Counted from the stretch's first letter, positions 19,931-31,960 are shown. The stretch: 64,000 bases of DNA from Symbiodinium natans (GCA_905221605.1 CAJNDS010000025.1:517501-581500), one strand, 5' to 3'. The notes: generated by a model from the sequence alone, not told the origin. A program made the numbers and translations.

Positions 19931-21580
19931 CAGCCGGTCGATGTGGATCACATGATGCAGGCACGGGCAGGATTTTTGGTAGATGTGCTGCAGTTTGGCA
20001 CATGTATTCTCGACTTGGGTCCATCTGAACATTTTCGGACGAATAATAGTATTGTCTGCAGAAAATTTCAGGATGAGAACGCGGCAAGATGAGCAAGTGA
20101 AATCATGTCAAGAGGAATGCGCAAAAAAGAATGCTCATTGCTGTTTGTTGAGTTCCGAGGTGCGTCACGAGGAGCGTGCCTTGGCTTTCGAGTTGCGCAC
20201 AGGAATAATACTGCACGCAACGGGGGGGTTGGGGGGGGTGGGCCTTACCAGGCAAGCATCCTGCGCGCAAAGTCACACTTTCCCCAGTCAGGTCAAAGTT
20301 ACGCCCTCGCCTCGCAGCTGGCCGCTGGCCCAAGGAAATCAAGCAGAGAAAGCAGAAACTGCAGGTTTGATGACTTGAGGCGTGGCTCAGGTCGTGGGGC
20401 CAAAGAACAGCTGCTCAGTCCAGCAACTCCATGCTGCTAATGTAGTCCAGCTTGAGGATCTAGATTTAGGGACCCTTTTGAGCTTCATGTGACTTAAGGC
20501 ATCGGATGGGCATGCAGATGGCTTGGCGGCAAAAGCAGAAATGCACCATGGCAGAAGCTTATCTGGACTTTCGATGAGCGCGCCTTTTTTGCGTTTTTTT
20601 TGCGGGGCGCGCCATGCAGGTACTCGTATTCCCCCCCCCCCCCCCCACACAAAGAAAGAAAGAACCAAGGCAAAAAAGAGAGAGCAAGGCCCAGAGCCCC
20701 TCAATCAGCCCCACCACTGTCCCTTCACAGGCCAGGGTGTTCAGATGTTTAGGGTTTAGGGTTTAGGGTTTAGGGTTTGGGGTTCCTATTTGCGTAGTGG
20801 GGGGGGGAGGGAGGTCCTGCGTGAAGAAGATGGAGAGGCCCGAGGAAATCAAGTGCTTGAATTCCTGGAAAAGACCCATGAATTCCCTGAAATACCAGGG
20901 TGTAGGGTTCAGATTGGGTCGGGGTTTAGGGTTTAGGGTGAGTCTCTGATCAGCAACCGTCTACTCCCTCCTTTCGAGGGTTCTCTTCTGGCCTTTCAAA
21001 AGGTGCTACCAAAAAAAGTGGGCTTCGGGGTAGTTCTTATAAGGTTACTCTTAAAGTTATTCTTAAAGTTATTCTTAAAGTTATTCTTAAAGTTATTCTT
21101 AAAGTTACCAAGGTACGAGTCGCCCTGCATTGCCCGAGTCTCATCCAGTCTCAGGCTCTACTTCGGTCGCAGCGCGGTGCTTCCGGGATCTGGGGCGGGT
21201 AGCCGCGCGGCGGATGCTCGGATGGACCTGCCATGGGAGTCCTGCGGATTAGGGTTCCCTAAATACCCTGAACCCCAAACCCTACATCCTAAACCCTAAA
21301 CCCTATAAACCCTAAACCCTAAACCCTTTGAGGATTTAGGGGGCATAGGGTTTTGCCAGGACAGCAGGCATGGTGTTTTTGCAAGGGTGCGCTACGTGCA
21401 AGTGAGTATTGACAAGGCCATATTGATGATGGAGGTCGGCCTCTGAGGCCGGCCATGAGACAGCAATGACAGCAACCACCTGCCACAACTCTAAAATAGC
21501 ATGAGAGACACACATATGGCCTTACCAGGATGGGTTATTATACCCTATAATCCCTTCAAGGCCTTCTATAGGAAACATTA
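19931..21580. other. Mostly non-coding
   Basis: Holds a poly-C run (20632-20646), TTTAGGG tracts (20749-20780, 20920-20938), the 12-mer repeat and CCCTAAA at 21283-21326. No convincing exon. Confidence 0.4.
21046..21112 (+). repeat. 12-mer TTCTTAAAGTTA, about 5 units
   Basis: Perfect or near-perfect tandem copies, likely within an intron. Confidence 0.95.
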
Positions 21581-21621
21581 TGGGGATTCTAAGGCCTAAT
21601 ATAGCCCAGCCTGGTAAGAAG

Positions 21622-21750
21622 ATGCGCCCGCAACCCGAGGCCGTCTTGGGCCTCCTCTTCGCTGCCTGGCTGCTTCCCAGCGCGTGCCGCCGCTGCCGCA
21701 GGGCGCCGGCCGCCACGGTGGCGCAGCGGACGGAGGTCGAGGACAGGGGG
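21622..21750 (+). CDS. First exon of a putative secreted or membrane protein
   Basis: Starts ATG at 21622, then RPQPEAVLGLLFAAWLLPSA: a short charged head, a hydrophobic core and small residues, as in a signal peptide or anchor. It goes on with an Arg/Cys-rich stretch and TVAQRTEVEDR before a poly-G tract that looks intronic. An upstream ATG at 21580 is in frame. The rest of the gene is not identified; the open frame at 21810-22130 (Cys-containing, SADMYKDVAASSCFFSTTSN) could belong to it but I cannot join them. Confidence 0.35.
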
Positions 21751-22267
21751 GGGGGGGTGGGGGTGGGGGGAGGGAAGCTCTCTGGCCCTTATAAAAAATA
21801 AGCTTCTAGTTGTTTCTTGCACATTTGCGGCCCAAGAAAGGATTAAAAAAGGATTTGACTTTTCTGGAGCCAGACGCGCCGCTGAACATTTTGCCCATTC
21901 CAAGCGCAGACATGTACAAGGATGTTGCAGCATCCTCGTGCTTCTTTTCCACCACATCCAATGCATGTGTGACGTTTCTCGAGCAAGACGTGCTGTCCGC
22001 CCTCCGAACGTGCAAAACAAGGCTGTGTCAGGGATGCAGTGCCAGCAAGTTTTCAGCAAGCTGGCAATGCTTGATGCACGGTCAAAAAGAATGTCTGGAT
22101 AGGACAGTTTTGTATAAACAAAAGAAACCTTAAACAAAAAAAAAAAAACATCCCCAACAGCCCCTCGAAGATTGAGGGATCGAGGGCTGGGCTTTTCTGG
22201 GTGGAGAGCTTTGAGGGTCGGTCAGTTTGGCTGGCGAGGTGGAGAACCCGGTGTGAAAGTAGCGGGG

Positions 22268-22356
22268 GTCCCTTCTACTAACAGTCCTGAGTAGGGAGAA
22301 TAGTACCCCCGATTATAATCCCGATGAGGACCGTTAGCATAAAGGGGAACATCCCA
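22268..22356 (+). mobile_element. Element B3
   Basis: CTACTAACAGTCCTGAG pairs with GAGGACCGTTAGCATAAAGG; ends GGGAACATCCCA. Confidence 0.7.
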
Positions 22357-22392
22357 GACCTTTTCTTAAACCCAAAGCCCTAAGCCCTATAC

Positions 22393-22528
22393 GCCCTAAA
22401 CCCTAAACCCTAAACCCTAAACCCGAAACCCTAAACCCCTAAACCCTAAACCCTAAACATCCCTAAACCCTAAACCCTAAACCCTAAACCCTAAACCCTA
22501 AACCCTAAACCCTAAACCCTAAACTAAA
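22393..22528 (+). repeat. (CCCTAAA)n, about 17 units
   Basis: Mostly pure, with a few CCCCTAAA and CATCCCTAAA interruptions. Confidence 0.95.
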
Positions 22529-22562
22529 CCCCACATAAATCGGAAACGCCATTGTAGCCGCA

Positions 22563-23214
22563 GGCCCCGAGGAGCTGCGGATGGCTTCGATATCTTTTGC
22601 TTCGGCCTGAGGGGCCCAAGTCGTAGAGGGTTTGGGGTTTAGGCTTTAGGCTTTAGGCTTTAGGGTTTAGGGTTTAGGGTTTAGGGTTTGGGGTTTCAAT
22701 CTCAAAGGCGTCGCTGGTGGAGCCTCTGGGGGGGCCTCAGGTTTACTTCGCGCGTTCGGTCTTCGATTTAGGAGGCTCAAGGGGGTTATGTAGGGGATTG
22801 TCGCAAGCCTTCAGCACAATGCAAGTACAAACTGCTTAATCAACTAGTCCGATCTGGTCCGTAGCCTAGAATCCGGGCATGCAAGAGACACGAAGTTGGC
22901 GATTCGCTTGCCACGTGGCCTGCAAGGCTACTTCTGGCGGCAGCCGCGTGGCTCGCGTGGCCAGGCCCCCGCCAGTCTGGTTTGGGGTCTTCTCATGTGG
23001 GGTTTTCCGAAATTAGGGTCACCTCCCTGCGGTCCTTATTATTATATTATAAGGGAATCCTACTATTTGGGTCGAAATTTTCTTGGGGTCCCTTATTTTC
23101 GTTAAACTCCCATGCAGCAGACGGGCGTGCGTGAAGCTGAGCATCGGAGTGCACACCTGCAGGTGGCTTGCCTCGGGCTATTGCGAGAGCCGCACTATGC
23201 GATACAACCCTCTT
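22563..23214 (+). CDS. Three orphan exons of an unknown gene
   Basis: Piece one (22563-22607) reads PEELRMASISFASA and lies between a long CCCTAAA array and a TTTAGGG tract. Piece two (about 22890-22985) reads AIRLPRGLQGYFWRQPRGSR. Piece three (about 23112-23214) reads QTGVREAEHRSAHLQVACLG and LLREPHYAIQ, between D1 and A6. Order and strand are consistent with one gene; junction phases were not proven. Confidence 0.35.
22988..23113 (+). mobile_element. Element D1
   Basis: Carries AAGGGAATCCTACTATTTGG and ends TATTTTCGTTAAACTCCCAT, the D-family right arm; the left arm is worn. Confidence 0.7.
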
Positions 23215-23325
23215 GACCTTGGGGGACTCAATGAACCCTAAAAGGGTTTCTGGTCCATATTACCTGAATAGGGATTAGTAGTAGTATAGGGTGACCACAA
23301 TTTGGGGTTCAAAATGGTCCTCAAG
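23215..23325 (+). mobile_element. Element A6
   Basis: CCTTGGGGGACTCAATGAAC to AATGGTCCTCAAGG, opposite orientation to A2. Fits a GA-AG intron after an open frame. Confidence 0.75.
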
Positions 23326-23326
23326 G

Positions 23327-24419
23327 CACCGAAGCCCTAAACAGTAAAAGCGGCCTGGTGCTGCTCCGAATTGATCGGCCGCCGCCCTACATGACAGCCT
23401 TCGGAATCCAACGAAGCACTCTCAAAGGCTTCGATCCTTAAAAGGCTTCAGCCCCCAAATTCCACAAAATGGCCCAAACTTAAACTCAGAAAACTGGAGG
23501 CCCGAAGCAGCACTGATTAACAATCATCATCGCAAGCATGAACCAACCTAATTGGCAGCAGCAACACCTTAGGAACCCTAAAACCCAAAACCCCATAAAC
23601 TCCAAACCCGAAAAACTGACCCCAAAAACCCTAAACCCTAAACCCTAAACCTTAAAATCTACACACCAGACCCCTTAAACCCCCTAAACCCTAAACCGTC
23701 TAAGAACAGCCGAACCCTGAGCTGTCCCAGGGCCGGGAACTTCAGATCTTGCAGACTTGGCCCCGGATGCTGCCGAGGTGGGGAGAGGGGGGGGTGGGGG
23801 GGGGTAGCTTGTGGTTGGGTTTTAGGGCTCTAGGGTTTTCGGGGCTGTAGGGTTCAGAGCTTTTGGTGTTTTTTTTGTTTTTTCTTTTTGTTGGCTTTCG
23901 ATGTCTTAAGGCGGTGATGCGAGTTGAGGGCCTCTTGAGGCCTTGATCGCTGTTTGCTGCCAGGGAGAAGTGTCAAAGCCCGGGCATTGCTGCGTCAACC
24001 CCTTGACAGATGCGCACATGCTCCCGCTTGAGGCATGAGTTGCATGACACTGCTGCCCTTATTATAAGGGCTCCTCCAATCCCCTCGTTTTTGGATGTTT
24101 GAACATGTGCTAGACGCGACTCGCCTTGAATGAAATACGATGTATGCATTAGAATGCGTACGTACACACCCATACATCCCTACTTCGCTACGTGCACACA
24201 TGCATACGTACATGTGTCATGAGCCTGGTATCGCTTTCATGCCCATGTTCGTGCTACATGCCCCCACAACACCCATACCACAACACGCAATTGGTGCTGA
24301 GACCCCAAATCCCTAATCCCTAGACCCCAAACCCCAAACCCTAAACCCTAAACCCCAAACCCTATTGTAAACCCTAACCCGAAACCCTAAACCCAAACCC
24401 TAAAACCCATGCTTTAGGC
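23327..24419. other. Mostly non-coding
   Basis: CCCTAAA-like tracts at 23570-23700 and 24300-24410, a G-rich run near 23780-23806 and unique sequence with no clear exon. Confidence 0.4.
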
Positions 24420-24715
24420 CGACAGCCTCTTCCGCGAAGCGGCGGACGCCGGCCACTGGGGCGCGGCCACTGCCTTGGAAGGGTTCGCCTGCCCAAGGTC
24501 CCCTTCAAGCGTCACTTCAACTACCCCCGCCCCCCTTCTCCATGAAGACGCATGGAGCCATAAACCCTTGTGGGGGTTCATCCACCCCCCCCCCCCCCCC
24601 CAATTAAGGTATCCCCAAACCCTAAACCCTGTCGCAGGGGTTTGGGTGTGCTTGGGGGATGCTTCGTGCTCTCCCATGGCCTTCTCAGCTTTGGCTCCTG
24701 AGCATGTTTGAAGCC
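24420..24715 (+). CDS. Two orphan exons
   Basis: About 24420-24480 reads ADSLFREAADAGHWGAATAL, helical and reminiscent of helical-repeat proteins, though too short to assign. A CCCTAAA tract comes before it. A second open stretch lies at about 24655-24715, between a CCCTAAA tract and a TTTAGGG tract. Confidence 0.35.
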
Positions 24716-24919
24716 AACTCGGGGGTTTAGGGTTTAGGGTTTAGGATTTAGGGTTTAGGGCTTACAAGTTCTCTTCATTTTTGGTTTTTGGTTTCTGTGG
24801 AATCGAAGCTTGGAAGCTGGGTGACTGCACGATTTGGGCTGGGGCTGGGCAATTGGAGATGGAGGTCTCTAGCTTCTTTAGATTCAGAGCTTCCTGGAAT
24901 GTCGCCCTCTTACACTAAG

Positions 24920-25120
24920 TAGCTGAGTGAGTACACTTTACACTTTTTGGGATACAATAGAACTGAAAGCACCAACCCCCACCTTCTCCAATACATGGCA
25001 GCATGCATGCAATTCTCCTCAACTATCCGGAGGCTGCAGAATTTATTCTCTTTAGCGGGTGGCGCAAGGAATAGAACTGAAAGTGTACACTTTTTGGGGG
25101 CTTGTGAACTCAGCAACTAG
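24920..25120 (+). mobile_element. Element F2
   Basis: TAGCTGAGTGAGTACACTTT at the left, GTGAACTCAGCAACTAG at the right, AGAACTGAAAG twice inside. About 200 bp, the longest F copy. Confidence 0.7.
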
Positions 25121-25343
25121 GTACATCTGATTCTAGGCTTTAGGGGATTAACCTTCGGCCTCCGAGCCGGAGCCGTGTATTCCGTTCTCTCCCCAAGCGA
25201 TGACTTTCTTATTAATGCGAAATAATGAGTAATCAAAATTAACAGAGAAATTCAGACAGACCAATAAACACATATATGAACAAGAAAGCCGTAAATTGAA
25301 GCAAAGCATGATATGCACGAAGTAAATTCACACATATACATGC

Positions 25344-25379
<36 letters not shown>

Positions 25380-25447
25380 GTATATACATATGTATATAGA
25401 TATATATGTATACATTGCATTGTCTAGCTCCTCACACACACACATGT

Positions 25448-26811
25448 GGTGCCTTTCGGAGATCCGTCCAGGCCTATGCCTTGGCCATGATCAAGCTCGA
25501 TGGCGAGAACAAGAGTGCCTCAGCGGCCGCGATGTTTTAAGGTGTATCGGGTTTGGAGGATGTATAGGGTTCTAGGACTTCCATAAATATACATAGAAAT
25601 ATAAACACATGAATGTTCATATATATATATATATATAGATATGTGGGACAAAAAGGACGTACATAATTTTAGGATTCACAAGATTCATAGGCTTTATAAG
25701 GGTTGCGGGGCTCATAGGGTTGATAGGTTGTAATTAGAAGGTTCACACTTAGGTCTTATGGGGTTTTGCAGCGTCTCTTGGGCTCAAGGCTTCAGGCTTG
25801 TGGATGCCCTAAACCCCAAGCCCCAAGCCCTAAGCCCCAAACCCCAAACCCCAAACCCTAAACCCTAAACCCTAAACCCCAATAAACTCTAATAGACTCT
25901 AATAGACTCTAATAAACCCTAAACCCTAAACCCTAAACCCTAAACCCTAAACCCTAAACCCTAAACGCCGGCCTTGAGGCGAAGCGGAGCCCTACCTGAC
26001 CCAAGTGGTGGAGTCGGACGCGGACGAAGCGGCGCTCCCTGGCGACAAGTTTGACTTTCGGGGTTTAGGGTTCATAGGGTTTAGGGTTTAGGGCTAGGGT
26101 TTAGGGTTTAGGGTTTAGGGTTTAGGGTTTAGGGTTTAGGGTTTAGGGTTTAGGGTTTAGGGTTTAGGGTTTAGGGTTTAGGGTTTAGGGTTTAGGGTTC
26201 GGCTCCCCATCTACTCTATCTATTGGGATGCTCCCCCTTATACTAAACAGTCCTTAGTACTTGTAGGGATCCTAAATCGCCCCATTCAGGACTGTTAGTA
26301 TTGGAGGAAACTCACCCCAATCTATATAAACCCTAAACTCCAGACCCCCCCGAATTGTTGAGCTTCATTCGGTCCTCACCGTCGGTATAGGCGTTTGTTC
26401 TTTCTCTTTGAACCCTAAACCCTAAAACCTAAACCCTCAACCCTAAGCCCTAAACCCTGAACCCTAAACCCTAAACCCTAAACCCTAAATCGTATGTAGG
26501 GATCGAATTTCGGAGGGTCTGAGGGTGCCAGCCTAGCAGAAAAAAAAACCTCCTCCGCAGCCAGCAAAGCGAGAGAGCCCTGGACTTCCTGAACGCCCCC
26601 TCGCCACAGGTTTTAGGGTTTAGGGTTTAGGGTTTAGGGTTTCGGGTTTCGGGTTTAGGGTTTAGGGTTTGCATCCCCCACCCAGCCCAGATGGGAAAGA
26701 AAGGGGTTTGGGGGTTATAGGGCCTGTAGCCCCCACGAAGTCCCAGGAGGGCCTTCGCCCAGTACTTCCGCCATCGCTTTGGCCTGGGTGTTGCCAAGGA
26801 ACCCCCTGGGG
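25448..26811 (+). CDS. Four orphan exons separated by telomere-like arrays
   Basis: Pieces: about 25450-25537 (RSVQAYALAMIKLDGENKSA), about 25978-26058 (EAEPYLTQVVESDADEAALP then GDKFDF), 26561-26609 (QQSERALDFLNAPSPQ, ending at GTTTTAGGG) and about 26738-26811 (AFAQYFRHRFGLGVAKEPPG). All are on the + strand with coding-like composition. The intron starting at 26610 opens GT straight into TTTAGGG repeats. No family recognised; the phases between pieces do not all agree, so more than one gene may be present. Confidence 0.4.
25805..25968 (+). repeat. Mixed array upstream of an exon
   Basis: CCCCAAG and CCCCAAA units, then CCCTAAA, a local triplicate of AATAGACTCT, then eight CCCTAAA. Confidence 0.9.
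26059..26199 (+). repeat. (TTTAGGG)n, about 18 units
   Basis: Follows directly the exon ending near 26058, opposite in orientation to the array before that exon. Confidence 0.95.
26225..26318 (+). mobile_element. Element B4
   Basis: GGGATGCTCCCCCTTATACT to AGGACTGTTAGTATTGGAGG. Arms have diverged at the right end. Confidence 0.65.
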
Positions 26812-27127
26812 GGTTTAGGGTTTGGGGTTTAGGGTTTAGGGTTTTGGGGTGGTTTTAGGGTGGTTTTAGGGTGGTTTGAGGGGGTTTGAGGGGGTGTATG
26901 AGAGGGGGTTTGAGAGGGTGTTGGCTTGGAGGCAACAGAAAAGGCATAAAGGGTTTTAAGGGTGCGAAGGGCTGTTGGGTTTTCGGCCTTGAGTGATTGA
27001 GTTTATGGGCTGGTGTTTCGGCATCGTCTTGGAGAAGGGTCTAGAGTTTGTTTGTTTTCTCTCTGCGACCGCGATAAACAACTAAACAACTGGCCCGCAA
27101 CACACACTTGAATGTATCTCCGGCCTT

Positions 27128-27200
27128 GGGATGTTCCCCCTTATGCTAACAGTCCTTGCTAGGGATTATAGCACCCCCCTGTCCTTATAATCCCTACTAA
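27128..27200 (+). mobile_element. Element B5, right end missing
   Basis: GGGATGTTCCCCCTTATGCT through CTTATAATCCCTACTAAG; the outer right arm is absent. Confidence 0.6.
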
Positions 27201-27297
27201 GCTCCAGCACAGAAACCCGGCAAATGATTCGGTCACAAACCCCATGAACCCTCGGGCAAGGATCCCGCGAAAGCGGGGCTGTGGATGCTTGGCCTGG

Positions 27298-27398
27298 ATG
27301 AGAAATGCACCCCAAAAGGGTTTAGGGTTCATATACCTTAATACGAATTATAATGGTACAGGGTACATGGCCCCAATTTTAAGGTTCATTTGGAGGAG
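27298..27398 (+). mobile_element. Element A7
   Basis: AAGGGTTTAGGGTTCATATA to CATGGCCCCAATTTTAAGGT then TCATTTGG; terminal CCTTGGGG ends are worn. Confidence 0.6.
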
Positions 27399-27884
27399 GA
27401 TATTTGGGATGCTGGGAGGTTTCTGAGCGGCCCTTGACCTTTCCAGGTTTGGGGTTCAAGGGTTGAGGGCCTTGTGTCCTACACCAGCATGGTAAACCAA
27501 TGTAGAAGTCAAGTAAGCAAATACTGCGCGCCTACACCCTTTTGCTTATTTGTTTTTCTTATTTTGGACGGGAGGGGGGGGTCAGTTTCAGGCGACGAAC
27601 GCCTCCAAAGCCCCAAGTCCTGGCGGGCGATCTGCCAGACGGGTTTAGGGCTTAGGAAGTGTGGTGCCACATCTCCAGGCAAACTGACGCAAAAAGGTCG
27701 AATCTTCTGTCCATACCAAATCCCTCAAATCCAAAGCCAAATCAGCCAAAGCAACGAGTCGCAAGACTGCAAAGCCTAGAGAACCCCCTTAAACCCTAAA
27801 CCCTATAAGAAACCCAACCCCTACCCCAACCCCGTAAATCAACCCTAAGGAACATGCAACCCCTACCCCAACCCGGGTGCGAAC

Positions 27885-28210
27885 TAAAAGGTTGCAGCAA
27901 GCGGCCGCCTTCGGCGAGGCGCCAAAACGCGGTTTCGTCTCCATTTGCTTCCTCTTAACTTCTACACATTGCAAGGCAAGGTGTCCACAAAGCCTCTATT
28001 TATTGCCTTTTTCTAAATCAATGTACTATTCAACCGAAAACGACGCTGTGCAGCGTAGGAAGCGTTCCTCTATCCGGGTGCGGGAAGTTCATCGCCAAAG
28101 GATGTGTTAGTGTTTGCTAGCCGGTTGTTGCACGTTGTTGCCAGATCAGTGCCGTAACGCTGCTGGCGGAGCTGAACACCAGGGAGGTCAGGAAGGGATT
28201 TCCCGAAAAG
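27885..28210 (+). CDS. Orphan exons, unknown protein
   Basis: An open stretch at 27885-28107 begins QAAAFGEAPKRGFVSIC. A short exon-like piece at about 28150-28208 reads AVTLLAELNTREVRKGFPEK. They are on the same strand and close together, but no family is recognised. Confidence 0.3.
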
Positions 28211-28267
28211 GTTCGAGCTTTGGGGCCCTGGGTTTTTGCGGGGCGGTTTGCAGGTGGGCTATAGCCC

Positions 28268-28358
28268 TGTAGTAGCTGAATGAGTACTTTACGCTTTCTG
28301 GGATACTAGAATCCCCTATAGAACTGAAAGTGTTTTTTTGGGGGGCTTAGTCAGAACC
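28268..28358 (+). mobile_element. Element F3
   Basis: TAGTAGCTGAATGAGTACTT, CTGGGATACTAGAATCCCCT and GAACTGAAAGTG, then a T-run and GGGGGGCTTAGTCAG. Confidence 0.65.
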
Positions 28359-28837
28359 GAGCCAGAGTGCGGGCCCAGCCACAGCTGTAGCCCAACCCAG
28401 CTCACTCTTTGCATAAGGACCGGCTTCAGGCACGAGGGGGGACTGGGATAAGTGGAAGAATGCGACGTGGGTTGAAGGGAAGGGTCGTGCGTGCCGGAGG
28501 GCTGAGTGAAGAATGCTTTCTTTCTCAGAGCATCAGCCAGTGGCCAGCCATGGAAAGCACAGGTTTCGCCTAAACATTGGTCGTTTTTTGGGGGGCCCGA
28601 ACTAGAAGGCCACAGAACCGGAGCCCCAAAATGAAGCCGACTTTCGAGAACTGCCCAAAATGCCCCCCAACATCCTTCAATAACCACCTTTGGCATCAAG
28701 AAAGCCCTTTGAAAGCATCGTGCGAAACATGCATGTCGGTTTTGAGGGGAAGTCATGGTTCAACTGGCCTACTGTAGGGGTTATACGGGTGGGGAAATCC
28801 AAAAACATAGCCTTCTCGGTAGTCTCCCAGCAATGCA

Positions 28838-29480
28838 CGTCACGAAGGATGCAGATGTGACGCTTCCCGGTGGTCGAAACCTCTCTGTGGCATTGGGATA
28901 CTTTCGGCAGGCGCTGGCTTCATTGAGGGTTTAGATCTTATTGGGCTTTTTGGCAGGGTAGGATTTGGGGGTTTGCAAAAAAGGGCCCCCAATATAGACC
29001 CCCAAATAGTAGGATCCCCTTATAGTAAGGACCCCAAATGAGGTACCCCTAAAGTCGTCAACCCCCATTTCGGGATGTTGGGGCGTTGTCGCGTGAGGTG
29101 TTGAGAATCTTCTTTGCATGGGCTGGGGGTCCCCTAAATCCTAAACCCTAAACCCTAAATGGCAGCACCAGTTGACCGACTGCTGCTGCATCTGTTTGGC
29201 GATGATGAGACCCTAAACCCCTTTACCATCGTTCCCCAAACCCTAAACCGTATAAACCCTATTAAACCCGATTAAAACCCTATACAAAAAACTCATAAAA
29301 AAAAAAAAAAAAAAAAAAAAAACCTATAAACCCTAGCTCCCTAACCTCTTCAAGCCTCAAGCGAAAGCAAGAAGACAAAGAAGCTCTCAGAACCTCAAGC
29401 CCCCCCGAGGTGGCGAGCGCAGGGCAGCTCCCGACTCGCTACAACATTGGCTGGGGCCTCAAGCTCTCGGTTTCGGGTTC
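28838..29480 (+). CDS. Three orphan exons around element D2
   Basis: About 28838-28925 reads TKDADVTLPGGRNLSVALGY then FRQALASL. About 29159-29210 reads MAAPVDRLLLHLFGDDE. About 29405-29475 reads EVASAGQLPTRYNIGWGLKL. D2 lies between the first two, and CCCTAAA or TTTAGGG tracts flank the others. Unknown function. Confidence 0.35.
28966..29070 (+). mobile_element. Element D2
   Basis: GGGGGTTTGCAAAAAAGGGC, CCCCCAAATAGTAGGATCCC, ends GTCGTCAACCCCCATTT. Confidence 0.75.
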
Positions 29481-29987
29481 GGGCGCCTCAGGTTCCGGGT
29501 TTAGGGTTAGGGTTTAGGACTTAAGGTTTAGGGTTTAAGGGTTTAAGGGTTTAAGGTTTTAGGGTTTAGGGTCGCATCGGAGCCTGTGAGACACCAGGCT
29601 CTCGGGAGAGCTCGTGGTGTATCAGGGATAAATCGTGAAACGCCCTCTTCATCGGCCTAAACCCGAGACCCTCACTTGCGGCTCAGCTGGCTCGGGCTGG
29701 TAAGCTTACAGGCTTTAAGTCAGGCTGTGACCGGCATTGCGGGTGCCTACCATGCTTACAACCTCATACTCGTTACTGACTTACTGGATTTCCATACGAT
29801 GAGCGAAGAGAAAGAGAAAGTCCATCAGTCCATCCACGGACAATGGTGGTGGGGGGGAGACCCACCAGTCTTGGTTTCACGAGTTCACTTTCGGATATAA
29901 GGTCTTACAAGGCCCCCCAAACCCCATAAGACAAATTTTACGGGTGCTAAAGCCTCAACCCCCAAACCCTAAACGTCCTCTTGGCAG

Positions 29988-30062
29988 GAGTTCTCCTCCT
30001 GCAGTCCTTGACCAATGGCAGCGCTGCCACCATACCGGACGCCCGTGGCTCTGAAGGGATCC
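29988..30062 (+). CDS. Orphan exon
   Basis: The piece after GGCAG reads VLLLQSLTNGSAATIPDARG. A CCCTAAA tract comes before it; a T- and G-homopolymer stretch follows, which looks like intron. Unknown function. Confidence 0.35.
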
Positions 30063-30424
30063 GTTTTGAGCGTGCTCTTTTTTGTTTTTTTAGGAGAGGG
30101 GGGGGGGGGGGGGTCCTTCGGTTCCCTTGCTTCAGGTAGCCCAGCAACCGACAGGATAGCCTTAAAATAGTGTTCCAAGGTTGCTGGGAACCTCAAGGTG
30201 AGGATCCTAGAGTACCCGACGCATTGGAAGCCGTTTAGGGTTTAGGGTGTTCGGATCCGGCTGAGCATTAAAAGGGTTTAGGGTTTAAACCCTAAACCCT
30301 AAACCCTAAACCCTTAGTAAGCAGGGTTCGTCAGTTGGGTTTATGGGGATTCATACAAAGGGTTTCTAGAGGGGAGTAGACTGATTATGAGGGCTTCCCA
30401 GTCAGCCCTAGACATCCCCATAAC

Positions 30425-30526
30425 TTGGGATCTTCCCCCTGTACTGACAGCTCCTTGACAGGGATGATCCTACCCCCTATTATAATCCTTATTAAGGAGC
30501 TGCTAGTACAAGGGGGAACATCCCAA
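30425..30526 (+). mobile_element. Element B6, best-kept B copy
   Basis: TTGGGATCTTCCCCCTGTAC pairs with GTACAAGGGGGAACATCCCA almost throughout, about 45 bp per arm. Confidence 0.85.
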
Positions 30527-30567
30527 CCTATAACCCTAAACCCTAAGCCCTAAACCCTAAACTCTAA

Positions 30568-30650
30568 ACCCTGTTGCATGCGAGGAGAACCTGTCCCTGG
30601 CCGACTGCCACGAGATCCGCGGAGAGTTCGCCGAAGTCGTAGCTTGGCGT
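30568..30650 (+). CDS. Orphan exon
   Basis: Reads VACEENLSLADCHEIRGEFA then EVVAWRR, with a CCCTAAA tract directly upstream. Acidic and helical in character; no family recognised. Confidence 0.4.
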
Positions 30651-30855
30651 CGGCACACACCCAAGCGCACCTTTACCAAAACTTTGTACCCTAAAGACTC
30701 AAAAGCCCTAAAAACCCTAAAAAAACCTGAAAACCCGAAAAGCCCCAAAAACCCTAAAAAACCCTAAACCCTACAAACCCAAGACCCCACATGATTTACG
30801 GCGTTTCATGTGGTTTCGGGCCCGGAGACCGAATTGTTTGGGGTCTTGGGCCCTC

Positions 30856-30948
30856 ATACTTGGAGGTTCACGGTACTTCTTAACCAATCATAACTGTACT
30901 TATGACCCACTTATAAGCCCCTGAAGAGTAAGTACCATGAACCTCCAA
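30856..30948 (+). mobile_element. Element E1
   Basis: ATACTTGGAGGTTCACGGTA pairs with TACCATGAACCTCCAAGTA. About 90 bp. Confidence 0.8.
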
Positions 30949-31744
30949 GTAGGGATCGGGCTCAGGGTTTTATGGCTGTGGGTTTTCGAGGGTTTAGGGA
31001 ACTCCGGAGCCGAAGCAGCGGTTTAGGGTTTAGGGTTGAGGGTTTAGGGTTTAGGGTTTAGGGTTTAGGGTTTAGGTTTGGGTTGTGTTCGATGGGCTGC
31101 AAAAGCGTAAAGCTCAGCTGTTAGCGGCAAGATCCTGGACTCAGAACGCGTCTTCTGCCGTGGGCCGAACCCTTAAACCCCCTCCAGCCAAGCAGGCCAA
31201 CGTAAACCCCACGCCCCTAAGCTTTAGAACCCTCTACCCTATGCAGTACCCTACCACCCCTTCAACCACATGGCCGCTGGCCTTGATTTCATGGGGCCCT
31301 GAAGGCCCGCGACTTGGATCCCACTGTCCGGCTGCTCTTTGCGCTTGCCATGAGGCCGGCAGAAGTTGGAGAAACGGGGGGATACGGGGGATCGGTGGGA
31401 GCGGGGCGGGGGGGGGGGGGGGGGGCCTGAGAGTAGGTCAACTAGAAAGTCTCAGGGGTGCTCATGTCGCGCCCAGTACCCCCTTGAGATGCCTCGCAGG
31501 ACACCAATCAGATACTCTTTTAAGCCCTTGGGCCCTTTTGCCCTCATCAAGAGACATTCCGCAATTCCCGAACACTCTACTACGGGAAGCGCTTGAATCT
31601 GGATGGTTCAAACTCAAGTCTACCTCCCTCAACTGCCCCCAGCCCTACAGATCCTAGGCCTCAGCCGAGAGTAAGCCCTAAACCCTGTGAACCCCAAAAG
31701 CCCTAAAACCCCAAAACCCAAAACCCTAAACCCCAAACCCTTGC

Positions 31745-31876
31745 GGAAGGGCCTGGGACCGTGGTCCGCGTCCCGCTGCTGCTGCACTCTTCGCGCTCCT
31801 GAGCGACGTGGGTGTTGGGGGTGCCCAGCTGGTGGCAGCGTTGGGAGCGGGAGGGAATTTAATTATAGGGAAGGGC
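31745..31876 (+). CDS. Orphan exon
   Basis: Reads GRAWDRGPRPAAAALFALLS and then DVGVGGAQLVAALGAGG. Lies between a CCCTAAA-type tract (31674-31742) and a TTTAGGG tract (31888-31946). Ala/Gly/Leu-rich; unknown function. Confidence 0.35.
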
Positions 31877-31960
31877 TTCGGCTTGGAGACTTAGGGTTTA
31901 GGGTTTAGGGTTCAGGGTTTAGGGTTTAGGGTTTAGGGTTTAGGGCCTGAAGGCTCCAAT